In this document: positions 1-8,459 of the stretch, piece by piece
Numbering within the stretch: the stretch's first letter is position 1
Layout of the letters: every line of letters begins with the position of its first letter
DNA from: Gadus chalcogrammus
Lineage: Eukaryota; Chordata; Actinopteri; Gadiformes; Gadidae
Assembly (NCBI RefSeq): GCF_026213295.1
Contig: NC_079414.1
Span: forward strand, 1,320,130-1,384,129
Direction of reading: 5' to 3'
DNA length: 64,000 nucleotides
Position numbers and translations under genes: made by a program
Notes under the pieces: generated by a model
Seen by the model: only the letters and a program-made list of their open reading frames with translations
The model's database searches: none
Told to the model about the DNA's origin: nothing

Positions 1-32
1 GACCCCTGCATAACTGCTTGCAGTTCTAGTTA
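1..32 (+). repeat. 3' terminus of a body cut by the window start
   Basis: The sequence runs from ACCCCTGCATAACTG to CTAGTT, the same 3' end seen in most bodies. It contains the terminal palindrome AACTGCTTGCAGTT followed directly by CTAG. The rest of this body lies upstream of the window. Confidence 0.9.
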
Positions 33-43
33 TTATTATTATT

Positions 44-258
44 AGGGGTCCAAGCCAACAGGTTGGATCCCTATTGTTTTTGTAAGGATTTTTTTTATTA
101 GGGGTCCAAGCCAACAGGTTGGATCCCTATTGTTTTTGTAAGGATTTTTTTTATTAGGGGTCCAAGCCAACAGGTTGGATCCCTATTGTTTTTGTAAGGA
201 TTTTTTTTATTAGGGGTCCAAGCCAACAGGTTGGATCCCTATTGTTTTTGTAAGGATT
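44..258 (+). repeat. S units x4, period 56 bp
   Basis: Four 47-bp S units start at 44, 100, 156 and 212, separated by 9 bp of T-rich spacer. Each contains the nested inverted repeats GGGGTCCAA/TTGGATCCC and CCAAC/GTTGG. The copies and spacers are identical, so this cluster looks more like recent local tandem amplification than four independent insertions. Confidence 0.95.
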
Positions 259-394
259 TTTTTTATTATTATTATTATACTACCTCCCCGTGAAAGTGGA
301 ACCACAGCCCAAACCGTAAATGGTGCACACGCGCCAATTACATGACTAGAACCAGTACCGGCACCGCTACTCAGAAAACCAAATCCAGACATGC

Positions 395-413
395 CGGCCA
401 CTAGGTGGCGCTA
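395..413 (+). promoter_or_regulatory. CTCF-like motif 1 (example copy)
   Basis: CGGCCACTAGGTGGCGCTA agrees at 16 of 19 positions with the vertebrate CTCF core consensus as I recall it (TGGCCACCAGGGGGCGCTA). The same site lies about 115 bp into essentially every body and always points the same way. Binding is inferred, not shown. Confidence 0.5.
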
Positions 414-725
414 TACCAAGGAGAAACACGTTTGGGGCTATAACTCCCACACCGAACCTCCCAGAGTCCAAAAACTTGTACACACAGATGCACTGGAGTC
501 TGCTGCATCTTTTGGCCTAGGCCACGCCCATTTGCGTCTATGAATATTTTTCGCTAAATCGCGAAAACCGCAAAACAGTTTTTTCCCTACTCCTCCCACA
601 TTTCTTGACCAATCAACACCAAACTTTGCACACGACATCTTCAGACGCACACGCAAAGGAATCATCAACAGTTTTTTGATCCGTCCTTCGACGACGAAAC
701 GGTAGAGTTTTGAATATTTGTTTAT

Positions 726-791
726 TAGCTAAATTAGACGTGGAAAATCAAAAATACAAAAAAATCCAAAAGTAGACATCGGATCGAGTCC
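726..791 (+). promoter_or_regulatory. Pol III A-box/B-box-like pair (example copy)
   Basis: TAGCTAAATTA (726-736) fits the A-box pattern TRGCNNARYGG at 9 of 11 positions. GGATCGAGTCC (781-791) fits the B-box GGTTCGANTCC at 10 of 11. The 44-bp gap is in the range used by tRNA-type promoters. The pair recurs in many bodies. It could be chance in an A/T-rich module. Confidence 0.25.
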
Positions 792-852
792 TAATTCTAC
801 ACACATGTTGGTGCTAACCTTAATGTCGTTCGATAAAAATGTCGGAAGATTT

Positions 853-871
853 CGCCATTAGGGGGCGCAAT
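853..871 (+). promoter_or_regulatory. CTCF-like motif 2 (example copy)
   Basis: CGCCATTAGGGGGCGCAAT keeps the AGGGGGCGC core and matches 14 of 18 aligned consensus positions. It recurs about 575 bp into most bodies in the same orientation as motif 1. Some bodies have damaged cores, for example AGGGAGCGC in bodies 38, 39 and 55 and AGAGGGCGC in body 20. Confidence 0.4.
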
Positions 872-997
872 AAACGAGGAAATTGTATATCTTCTACAAA
901 ATTTCGCCCCGAAAACGCTACACTGACTTCTCGCTACTCCTACCACAGTCAAATCCTTTGTATCCACAGGTTCAGGGTAGCGTTTTGAACACATGCT

Positions 998-1061
998 TCG
1001 CGTCGTGCCGGCGAAATGCACATTTCTTGTCGCGTTGTGCCGGCGAAATGCACACTTCTTG
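998..1061 (+). repeat. 32-bp direct duplication near 3' end (example copy)
   Basis: Two adjacent 32-bp copies, each containing GTGCCGGCGAAATGCACA and ending TTCTTG(T/G). Short and long bodies have two copies; medium bodies have one. Bodies 45 and 46 end after the first copy. Confidence 0.9.
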
Positions 1062-1092
1062 GACCCCTGCATAACTGCTTGCAGTTCTAGTT
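1058..1092 (+). repeat. Element 3' terminal structure (example copy)
   Basis: CTTGGACCCCT is the exact reverse complement of the first 11 bases of S. It is followed by the palindrome AACTGCTTGCAGTT, CTAG and then TT. A subterminal inverted repeat plus a 3' hairpin and a CTRR-like end is the arrangement known for Helitron/Helentron-type elements. Confidence 0.7.
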
Positions 1093-1103
1093 ATTATTAT
1101 TAT

Positions 1104-2469
1104 TCCCCCCTAGAAGTGGGTCCACAGCCCAAACCGTAAAAGGTGCCGACACGCCAATTGCATGACTAGATCCAGGGCCCTGAGTTCTAAGCAGACGACA
1201 AAATCCAGACACGCCGGCCACTAGGTGGCGCTATACCAAGGAATACGCGTTTGGGGCTATAACTCCCACACCGAACCTCCCAGAGTCCAAAAACTTGTAC
1301 ACACAGATGCACTGGAGTCTGCTGCATCTTTTGGGCTAGGCCACGCCCATTTGCGTCTATGAATATTTTTCGCTAATTCGCGAAAACCGCAAAACAGTTT
1401 TTTCCCTACTCCTCCCACATTTCTTGACCAATCAACACCAAACTTTGCACCCGACATCTTCAGACGCACACGCAAAGGAATCATCAACAGCTTTTTTATC
1501 CGACCTTCGACGACGAAACGGTAGCGTTTTGAATATTTGTTTATTGGCTACGTTTTACGTCGAAACGCAAAAATTCAAAGAATACCAAAAGTAGACGTCG
1601 GATCAAGTCCAAATTTTAGACTCATGTCGGTGCTACCCTTAATGGCGTTCAATAAAGAATTCGGAATATTTCGCCATTAGGGGGCGCAATAAACGAGGAA
1701 ATTGTATATCTTCTAATTGGCCAAAGGAATGTTCTTCAAACTATAAGGGAACCATCAAGGGGCAAACCCGAGTCTATATAAAAAATATGGCCAAGAATTA
1801 ATAATGTAGGCGGGAGTTATTTGGCAAAGGAAAATTGTCTTTGGAAAATTTCGCCAACAGGGCGGCGCCAAAAAACGACGAAATAATATATCTCCTATTT
1901 GGCCAATGGAATGTTCTGAAAACGCGTTTTAGGCTACAACTCCCACACCAAAGCTCCCACAGTCAAAAACGTTATACGCACAGATTCACTGGAGTCAGCT
2001 GCATCTTTTGGCATAGGCCAGGCCCATTTGCGTCAGTATTTTCTTTATGCAAAATCGCAAAAACAGCTAAACTGCCTTTTCGCTACTCCTCCCACATTTC
2101 TTGCCCAATTGACACCAAACTTTGCACACGACATCTTCAGACGCACACTACAAGAAATCAGCAAAACTATTTTGATCCGACCATCGTTGACGAAACGGTA
2201 GCGTTTTGAATATATGTTTTGCGTTGCAAATCAGTAAAAACTATTTTGATCCAACCGTCGACGACTAAACGGTAGCGGAAAATGCGTTTGGGGCCTAAAC
2301 TCCCACACTGAACCTCTCACAGTCAAAACCTTTATATCCACAGGTTGTTCACGGTAGCGTTTTGAATACTTGCTTCGCGTTGTGCCGGCGAAATGCACAT
2401 TTCTTGTCGCGTTGTGCCGGCGAAATGCACACTTCTTGGACCCCTGCATAACTGCTTGCAGTTCTAGTT
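1104..2469 (+). repeat. Body 2, long type (1,366 bp)
   Basis: Reference long body with head CCCCCCTAGAAGTGGG. After the first module comes a block with TATATAAA (1775-1782) and GGCGGG (1809-1814), then a second diverged copy of the module (from about 1920) and a third partial copy (from about 2270), before the shared 3' end. Body 13 and body 21 are the same length and almost identical but have different neighbours. Confidence 0.9.
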
Positions 2470-2481
2470 ATTATTATTATT

Positions 2482-2528
2482 AGGGGTCCAAGCCAACAGG
2501 TTGGATCCCTATTGTTTTTGTAAGGATT
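2482..2528 (+). repeat. S unit
   Basis: One full S unit, followed by T-rich sequence and (TTA)n that lead directly into body 3. Under the nesting model it is the 5' end belonging to body 3. Confidence 0.95.
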
Positions 2529-2548
2529 TTTTTTATTATTATTATTAT

Positions 2549-3301
2549 TCCCCCCTAGAAGTGGGTCCACAGCCCAAACCGTAAATGGTGCCGACACGCC
2601 AATTGCATGACTAGATCCAGGTGCCTGAGTTCTAGGTAGACGACAAAATCCAGACACGCCGGCCACTAGGTGGCGCTATACCAAGGAAAGACTCGTTTGG
2701 GGCTATAACTCCCACACCGAACCTCCCACAGTCCAAAAACTTGTACACACAGATGCACTGGAGTCTGCTGCATCTTTTGGTCTAGGCCACGCCCATTTGC
2801 GTCTATGAATATTTTTCGCTAAATCGCGAAAACCGCAAAACTGTTTTTTCGCTACTCCTCGCACATTTCTTGACCAATCAACACCAAACTTTGCACACGG
2901 CATCTTCAGACGCACACGCAAAGAAATCATATACAGTTTTTTGATCCGACCTTCGACGACGAAACGGTAGAGTTTTGAATATTTGTTTATTAGCTAAATT
3001 AGACGTGGAAAATTTAAAATCCAAAAAAATCCAAAATTAGACATCGGATCGAGTCCAAAATCTACACACATGTTTATGCTAATCTAAATGTCGTTCGATA
3101 AAAAATTCGGAAAATTTTGCCATTAGGGGGCGCAATAAACGAGGAAATTGTATATCTTCTACAAAATTTCGCCGCGAAAACGCTACACTGACTTCTCGCT
3201 ACTCCACAGGTTCAGGGTAGCGTTTTGAACACATGCTTCGCGTTTTTCCGGCGAAATGCACATTTCTTGTCGCGTTGTGCCGGCGAAATGCACACTTCTT
3301 G
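2549..3301 (+). repeat. Body 3, short type, 3'-truncated
   Basis: It lacks a 24-bp stretch before CACAGGTTCAGGG (about 3204). This deletion is shared with bodies 19 and 59. It ends at CACTTCTTG and goes straight to TTATTC of the next head, so the terminal palindrome is missing. Confidence 0.88.
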
Positions 3302-3304
3302 TTA

Positions 3305-4118
3305 TTCTTCCCCCCGTACTTGTTGGACTACAGCCCAAACCGTAAATGGTGCACACGCGCCAATTGCATGACTAGAACCAGTACCGGCACCGCTACTCAG
3401 ATAACCAAATCCAGACATGCCGGCCACTAGGTGGCGCTATACCAAGGAGAAACACGTTTGGGACTATAACTCCCACACCGAACCTCCCAGAGTCCAAAAA
3501 CTTGTACACACAGATGCACTGGAGTCTGCTGCATCTTTTGGCCTAGGCCACGCCCATTTGCGTCTATGAATATTTTTCGCTAAATCGCGAAAACCGCAAA
3601 AATGTTTTTTCGCTACTCCTCCCACATTTCTTGACCAATCGACACAAAACTTTGCACACGACATCTTCAGACGCACACGCAAAGGAATCATATACAGTTT
3701 TTTGATCCGACCTTCGACGACGAAACGATAGCATTTTGAATATTGGTATATTAGCTAAATTAGACGTGGAAAATCAAAAATACAAAAAAATCCAAAATTA
3801 GACATCGGATCGAGTCCAAATTCTACACACATGTTGGTGCTAACCTTAATGACGTTCGATAAAAATTTCGGAAAATTCCGCCATTAGGGGGCGCAATAAA
3901 CGAGGAAATTGTATATCTTCTACAAAATTTCGCCGCAAAAACGCTACACTGACTTCTCGCTACTCCTACCACAGTCAAATCCTTTGTATCCACAGGTTCA
4001 GGGTAGCGTTTTCAACACATGCTTCGCGATGTGCCGGCGAAATGCACATTTCTTGTCGCGTTGTGCCGGCGAAATGCACACTTCTTGGACCCCTGCATAA
4101 CTGCTTGCAGTTCTAGTT
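3305..4118 (+). repeat. Body 4, short type
   Basis: 814 bp with the unusual head CTTCCCCCCGTACTTGTTGG, shared with bodies 37 and 53 (both medium). The same head on different tails indicates head/tail reassortment. The 3' end is intact. Confidence 0.9.
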
Positions 4119-4215
4119 AGGGGTCCAAGCCAACAGGTTGGATCCCTATTGTTTTTGTAAGGATTATTAGGGGTCCAAGCCAACAGGTTGGATCCCTATT
4201 GTTTTTGTAAGGATT
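4119..4215 (+). repeat. S units x2
   Basis: Full copies start at 4119 and 4169. The first abuts CTAGTT of body 4 with no spacer. Confidence 0.95.
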
Positions 4216-4230
4216 TTTCTTATTATTATT

Positions 4231-5192
4231 CTTACCCCCCTAAAAGTGGGCCCACACCCCAAACCGTAAAAGGTGCCGACACGCGAATTGCATGGCTAGA
4301 TCCAGATCTCTTCGGACTACGCAGACGACCAAATCCAGACACGCCGGCCACTAGGTGGCGCTATACCAAGGAATACGCGTTTGGGGCTATAACTCCCACA
4401 CCGAACCACCCAGAGTCCAATAACTTGTACACACAGATGCACTGGAGTCTGCTGCATCTTTTGGCCTAGGCCACGCCCATTTGCGTCTATGAATATTTTT
4501 CGCTAAATCGCGAAAACCGCAAAACTGTATTTTCGCTACTCCTCCCAAATTTCTTGCCCAATCAACACCAAACTTTGCACACGGCATCTTCAGACGCACA
4601 CGCAAAGAAATCTTAGACAGTTTTTTGATCCGACCTTCGACGACGAAACGATAGAGTTTTGAATATTTGTTTATTAGCAAAATTAGACGTGGAAAATTAA
4701 AAATCCAAAAAAATCCAAAATTAGACATCGGATCGAGTCCAAATTCTACACACATGTTGGTGCTAACCTTAATGACGTTCGATAACATTTTCGGAATATT
4801 TCGCCATTAGGGGGCGCAATAAACTAGGAAATTGTATATCTTCTTATTGGCCAAAGGAATGTTCTTCAAACTCAAAGGAAACCATCAAGGGGCAAACCCG
4901 AGTCTATATAAAAAATATGGCCAAGAATTATTAATGTGGGCGGGAGTTATTTGGCAAAGGAAAATTTCGCCACAAGGGGTCGCAAATAAACGACGAAATA
5001 ATATATCTCCTAACTGGCCAATGGAATTTTCTGAAAACGCGTTTTGGGCTATAACTCCCACACCGAAGCTCCCACAGTCAAAACCTTTATATCCACAGAT
5101 TCACTGGAGTCAGCTGCATCTTCTGGCATAGGCCACGCCCATTTGTTTTGAACACATGCTTCGCGTTGTGCCGGCGAAATGCACATTTCTTG
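4231..5192 (+). repeat. Body 5, medium type, interrupted
   Basis: Head TTACCCCCCTAAAAGTGG. It lacks a short segment near 4962 in the TATA/GC block and has only one copy of the 32-bp 3' repeat. It stops at ATTTCTTG (5192), where non-array DNA begins. Confidence 0.85.
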
Positions 5193-5340
5193 TTAATGTA
5201 TTTGCATTGTACTAAAATGCATTCATTTTCAATGGGTATCAATGTGTCTGAAACAGGTGCATCCCAATTTTTCCATTTTTTCAACATTAACATTAGTCAT
5301 TAGATGGCCTTTAGAAAAATGTTTTTGGGGGGGAAGTGGC

Positions 5341-5435
5341 TGTGTGTGTCACTAATTCACAGATGGGATAAATGCAGTGACCAAATTCCTTGTATGTGTG
5401 AGCATACTTGGCAAAAAAAGCTGATTGTAATTCAA
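5341..5435 (+). mobile_element. Probable LINE (L2-like) 3' tail fragment
   Basis: GGGATAAATGCAGTGACCAA followed by CCTTGTATGTGTGAGCATAC and a degenerate AATAAAGCTGATT-like stretch resembles the 3' ends of fish L2-type LINEs as I remember them. Only the tail is present. A related LINE or SINE family is also possible. Confidence 0.4.
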
Positions 5436-5461
5436 TAGGCATTTTTTCCCCCTTGCATTAC

Positions 5462-5607
5462 TGTAAGTAGTTTTGAAACCAGTACTTTTATACTTTTACT
5501 TAAGTAAAAAGCTTGAGTTGATACTTCAACTTCTACAGAAGTATTTTTAAATGCTAGTATCTATACTTCTACTTGAGTAATGAATGTGAATACTTTTGAC
5601 ACCTCTG
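5462..5607 (-). mobile_element. hAT-like DNA transposon terminus, fragment
   Basis: Read on the minus strand it begins CAGAGGTGTCAAAAGTATT and continues with repeated ACTTGAGTA/AAGTAGAAGTA-type words typical of abundant fish hAT-like non-autonomous elements. I see no matching opposite terminus or 8-bp flanking duplication, so it is a truncated copy. Confidence 0.5.
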
Positions 5608-5715
5608 GATGTCAATTTGTGTAAATGAAGTGTAGTTAGATTTTTCCAAATTTATTTGCCTCTCAAAACCCAACCCCTCGTCCACGTCGTGAGAGGCGGA
5701 AACAGTGTGTCTGTA

Positions 5716-5755
5716 TTCCAGGTCCATCCAAGACACGGTCTGGATGGACCTGGAA
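5716..5755. repeat. Perfect 15-bp inverted repeat, 10-nt loop
   Basis: The left arm 5716-5730 contains CCAGGTCCATCCA and the right arm 5741-5755 contains TGGATGGACCTGG. Inside the loop GAC/GTC can add three pairs. A second inverted pair, GCCTCTC (5658-5664) and GAGAGGC (5691-5697), lies just upstream. No known RNA family is recognised. Confidence 0.8.
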
Positions 5756-5795
5756 ACATGCTGGCCAACGGGGCTCTGGTAAAGCAAACCAATCA

Positions 5796-5995
5796 AAACG
5801 GTAGCGGACAAGGCGTTTGGGGCTACAACTCCCGCACCGAACCTCTCACAGTCAAATCCTTTGTATCCACAGGTTCAGGGTAGCGTTTTGAACACATGCT
5901 TCGCGTTGTGCCGGCGAAACGCACATTTCTTGTCGCGTTGTGCCGGCGAAATGCACACTTCTTGGACCCCTGCATAACTGCTTGCAGTTCTAGTT
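5796..5995 (+). repeat. 3' fragment of a long-type body
   Basis: It starts at AAACGGTAGCGG and resembles the third partial module of long bodies. It has both 32-bp repeats and the intact 3' terminus. Its 5' part is absent. Confidence 0.88.
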
Positions 5996-6003
5996 ATTAT
6001 TAT

Positions 6004-6812
6004 TCCCCCCTAGAAGTGGGTCCACAGCCCAAACCGTAAATGGTGCCGACACGCCAATTGCATGACTAGATCCAGGGCCCTGAGTTCTAAGCAGACGACA
6101 AAATCCAGACACGCCGGCCACTAGGTGGCGCTATACCAAGGAAAGACGCGTTTGGGGCTATAACTCCCACACCGAACCTCCCACATTCAAAACCTCGTAC
6201 ACACAGATTCACTGGAGTCTGCTGCATCTTTTGGCATAGGCCACGCCCATTTGCGTCCATAATTTTTTTTCGCAAAATCGCGAAAACCGCAAAACTGTTT
6301 TTTCGCTACTCCTCCCACATTTCTTGACCAATCGACACAAAACTTTGCACACGACATCTTCAGACGCACACGCAAAGGAATCATATACAGTTTTTTGATC
6401 CGACCTTCGACGACGAAACGATAGCATTTTGAATATTGGTATATTAGCTAAATTAGACGTGGAAAATCAAAAATCCAAAGAAAATCCAAAATTAGACATC
6501 GGATCGAGTCCAAATTCTACACACATGTTGGTGCTAACCTTAATGACGTTCGATAAAAATTTCGGACAATTTCGCCGTTAGGGGGCGCAATAAACGAGGA
6601 AATTGTATATCTTCTACAAAATTTCGCCGCGATAACGCTACACTGACTTCTCGCTACTCCTACCACAGTCAAATCCTTTGTATCCACAGGTTCAGGGTAG
6701 CGTTTTGAACACATGCTTCGCGTTGTACCGGCGAAATGCACATTTCTTGTCGCGTTGTGCCGGCGAAATGCACACTTCTTGGACCCCTGCATAACTGCTT
6801 GCAGTTCTAGTT
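6004..6812 (+). repeat. Body 6, short type
   Basis: 809 bp, TAGAAGTGGG head. It has the variant with a T-run and CGCAAAATCGCG instead of CGCTAAATCGCG near 6270. Closely related to bodies 27 and 63. Intact 3' end. Confidence 0.9.
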
Positions 6813-6815
6813 ATT

Positions 6816-6921
6816 AGGGGTCCAAGCCAACAGGTTGGATCCCTATTGTTTTTGTAAGGATTTTTTTTATTATTAGGGGTCCAAGCCAACAGGTTGGATC
6901 CCTATTGTTTTTGTAAGGATT
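6816..6921 (+). repeat. S units x2
   Basis: Full copies at 6816 and 6875. Confidence 0.95.
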
Positions 6922-6947
6922 TTTCTTCCTATTATTATTATTTTTAT

Positions 6948-7876
6948 ACTTACCCCCCTAAAAGTGGTACCACAGCCCAAACCGTAAATGCTGCACACAC
7001 GCCAATTACATGACTAGATCCAGATCTCTTCGGACTACGCAGACGACAAAATCCAGACATGCCGGCCACTAGGTGGCGCTATACCAAGGAATACGCGTTT
7101 GGGGCTATAACTCCCACACCGAACCTCCCACATTCAAAACTTTATACACACAGATGCACTGGAGTCTGCTGCATCTTTTGGCCTAGGCCACGCCCATTTG
7201 CGTCTATGAATATTTTTCGCTAAATCGCGAAAACCGCAAAACTGTTTTTTCGCTACTCCTCCCACATTTCTTGACCAATCGACACAAAACTTAGCAAACG
7301 GCATCGTCAGACGCACACGCAAAGAAATCATATATACTTTTTTGATCCGACCTTCGACGACGAAACGGTAGCGTTTTGAATATTGGTTTATTAGCTACGT
7401 TTCACGTCGAAACGCAAAAATTCAAAAAATACGAAAATTAGACATCGGATTGAGTCCAAATTTTAGACACATGTCGGTGCTAACCTTAATGGCGTTCGAA
7501 TAAAGATTCGGGAAATTACGCCCTAAGGGGGCGCAATAAACGAGGAAATTGTGTATCTTCTAATTGGCCAGAGGAATGTTCTTCAAACTATAAGGGAACC
7601 ATCAAAGGGCAAACCCGAGTCTATATAAAAAATATGGCCAAGAATTATTAATGTGGGCGGGAGTTATTCGGCAAAGGAAAATTGTCTTTGGAAAATTTCG
7701 CCAACAGGGCGGCGCCAAAAAACGACGACATTGTCCATCTCCTATTTGGCCAATGGAATGTTCTGAGAACGCGTTTTGGGCTATAACTCCCACAACGAAC
7801 CTCCCACAGTCAAAACCTTTATATCCACAGATTCACTGGAGTCAGTTGCATCTTTTGGCATAGGCCAGGCTCATTT
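6948..7876 (+). repeat. Body 7, medium type, 3'-truncated
   Basis: It keeps the TATA/GC block and the GCCAACAGGGCGGCGCC variant of the third CTCF-like site (about 7700). It ends in the second module at GGCCAGGCTCATTT, where the second non-array island starts. Confidence 0.87.
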
Positions 7877-8010
7877 TTGTAATGCTGGAGGTTGTATGTA
7901 TAGCCAGATGAAATAGTCTGATGACTAGTTGAATAGTGTTTTTTTATCCCTGAAAACTCATCAGTAGGGTGTCAAGTACAGACACAAATATTTTTTCTTT
8001 CTTCTTCAAG

Positions 8011-8331
8011 GAAGATGATGTTGTCCTGAAGGACACAATTCAGGCAGCAGCATGGTGCTAGTTACAGTCCTTCAAGGACAGTGTTTCTCTCCCAGAGGTC
8101 ATTGGGATGGAATGTTGGGAGCAGATGGCAGCATCAACACAGCGCAAATCCCATGACGGCGGGGATGAGGAAGAAACGTGGAAACCATTCCAATTCTCAT
8201 TCAGATTACATACTGACTATGAACTGTTCTGTGTGGAGATGATGGACAGGAGAAACCTGAAGGTGTTTGCCTCTTTTGAGTCAAACACCTCTCCCCCTCC
8301 CTGTGCCCCCTCCCCGTCCCCCTCCTTGTGA
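8011..8331 (+). pseudogene. Exon-like reading frame, unrecognised, one in-frame stop
   Basis: A pyrimidine tract (7991-8008) ends in AAG at 8008-8010, a good 3' splice site. From 8011 the frame reads EDDVVLKDTIQAAAWC, meets TAG at 8059-8061, and then stays open to TGA at 8329-8331. An internal ATG is at 8107. The acidic, mixed-residue composition (for example FQFSFRLHTDYELF) looks more protein-like than the array frames. I do not recognise the family. Because of the stop I favour a broken exon or captured gene fragment; it could also be chance. Confidence 0.35.
8293..8322 (-). other. G-quadruplex-forming tract on the minus strand
   Basis: Five C-runs of 3-5 on the plus strand (8293-8297, 8299-8301, 8306-8310, 8312-8315, 8318-8322), separated by 1-4 nt, give a textbook G4 pattern on the minus strand. 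Confidence 0.7.
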
Positions 8332-8375
8332 CGCCTGCGCCACACGACTCCAATGTAGTCTGATGATGCAGCATA

Positions 8376-8459
8376 ATGGCGGCGCTTGGCAGCTATGGCG
8401 GCGGTGACGGCGATGTCGGGCGACAGAGCGTGAAGCGAGAGTGGCGTCCACCTCACTGA
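8376..8459 (+). other. CpG-rich segment with ATGGCGGCG start, 27 codons
   Basis: An ATG in ATAATGGCGGCG context, reminiscent of vertebrate first exons and YY1 sites, opens a 27-codon frame beginning MAALGSYGGG and stopping at 8457-8459. The surroundings (8330-8450) are rich in CpG, unlike the adjacent array. It could be the 5' end of a host gene caught with the exon-like frame upstream. Weak as a gene. Confidence 0.25.

Larger units (their letters stand above)
279..1092 (+). repeat. Body 1, short type
   Basis: Reference example of the 814-bp short body. In order it has a head (CTACCTCCCCGTGAAAG), a CTCF-like motif at 395-413, the internal module with a TTTTCGC/GCGAAAA inverted repeat, an A-box/B-box-like pair at 726-791, a second CTCF-like motif at 853-871, a 32-bp direct duplication at 998-1061, and the 3' end CTTGGACCCCT (1058-1068) with the palindrome at 1073-1086 and CTAG at 1087-1090. 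Short open frames on both strands recur in sister bodies, but their changes show no codon-position bias, so I do not call genes. Confidence 0.9.
5193..5795. other. Non-array island 1: mosaic of older repeat fragments
   Basis: About 600 bp unlike S or B. It holds an L2-like tail, a hAT-like terminus and a 15-bp-stem hairpin, each listed separately. The left part (5193-5340) has no feature I recognise. The short open frames crossing it on both strands have no domain I recognise. Confidence 0.75.

Noticed and set aside
44..258. Regular short repeats with spacers, superficially like a CRISPR array.
   Set aside because: Spacers are identical low-complexity T/A-rich sequence, the context is eukaryotic and there are no cas genes.
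438..668. A 62-76 codon minus-strand open frame (often beginning MIPLRVRLKMSCAKF) recurs in about 50 bodies.
   Set aside because: It lies in the internal module, has no recognisable domain, and its changes do not favour silent positions. Variants with a T-run simply shift it. It is open because the repeat is conserved, not because of coding.
781..791. GGATCGAGTCC as evidence of a tRNA gene or tRNA-derived SINE.
   Set aside because: No cloverleaf can be drawn around it and no CCA-end or tRNA-like body is present. Kept only as a weak Pol III motif.
883..1074. A 63-codon plus-strand frame (MYIFYKISP...) and a 91-codon minus-strand frame (MQGSKKCAFRR...) overlap in the 3' third of many short bodies.
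   Set aside because: Both are antisense to each other across the 32-bp duplication and the 3' terminus. They contain the duplicated unit twice and no known motif, so they are by-products of the repeat.
1835..2209. A 124-codon plus-strand frame present in long bodies 2, 13 and 21.
   Set aside because: The three copies are near-identical DNA, so conservation says nothing about coding. The frame is broken or absent in the related bodies 16, 23, 35 and 50.
8107..8331. A complete 74-codon gene starting at ATG 8107.
   Set aside because: The frame continues upstream to a splice-site-like tract with a TAG between, and the ATG has no supporting start context. A broken exon is more likely than a small intact gene.
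8217..8456. Minus-strand frames of 79 and 101 codons across the G-rich region.
   Set aside because: They overlap the plus-strand exon-like frame and CpG-rich DNA; one runs into an S unit. The long frames follow from the base composition.
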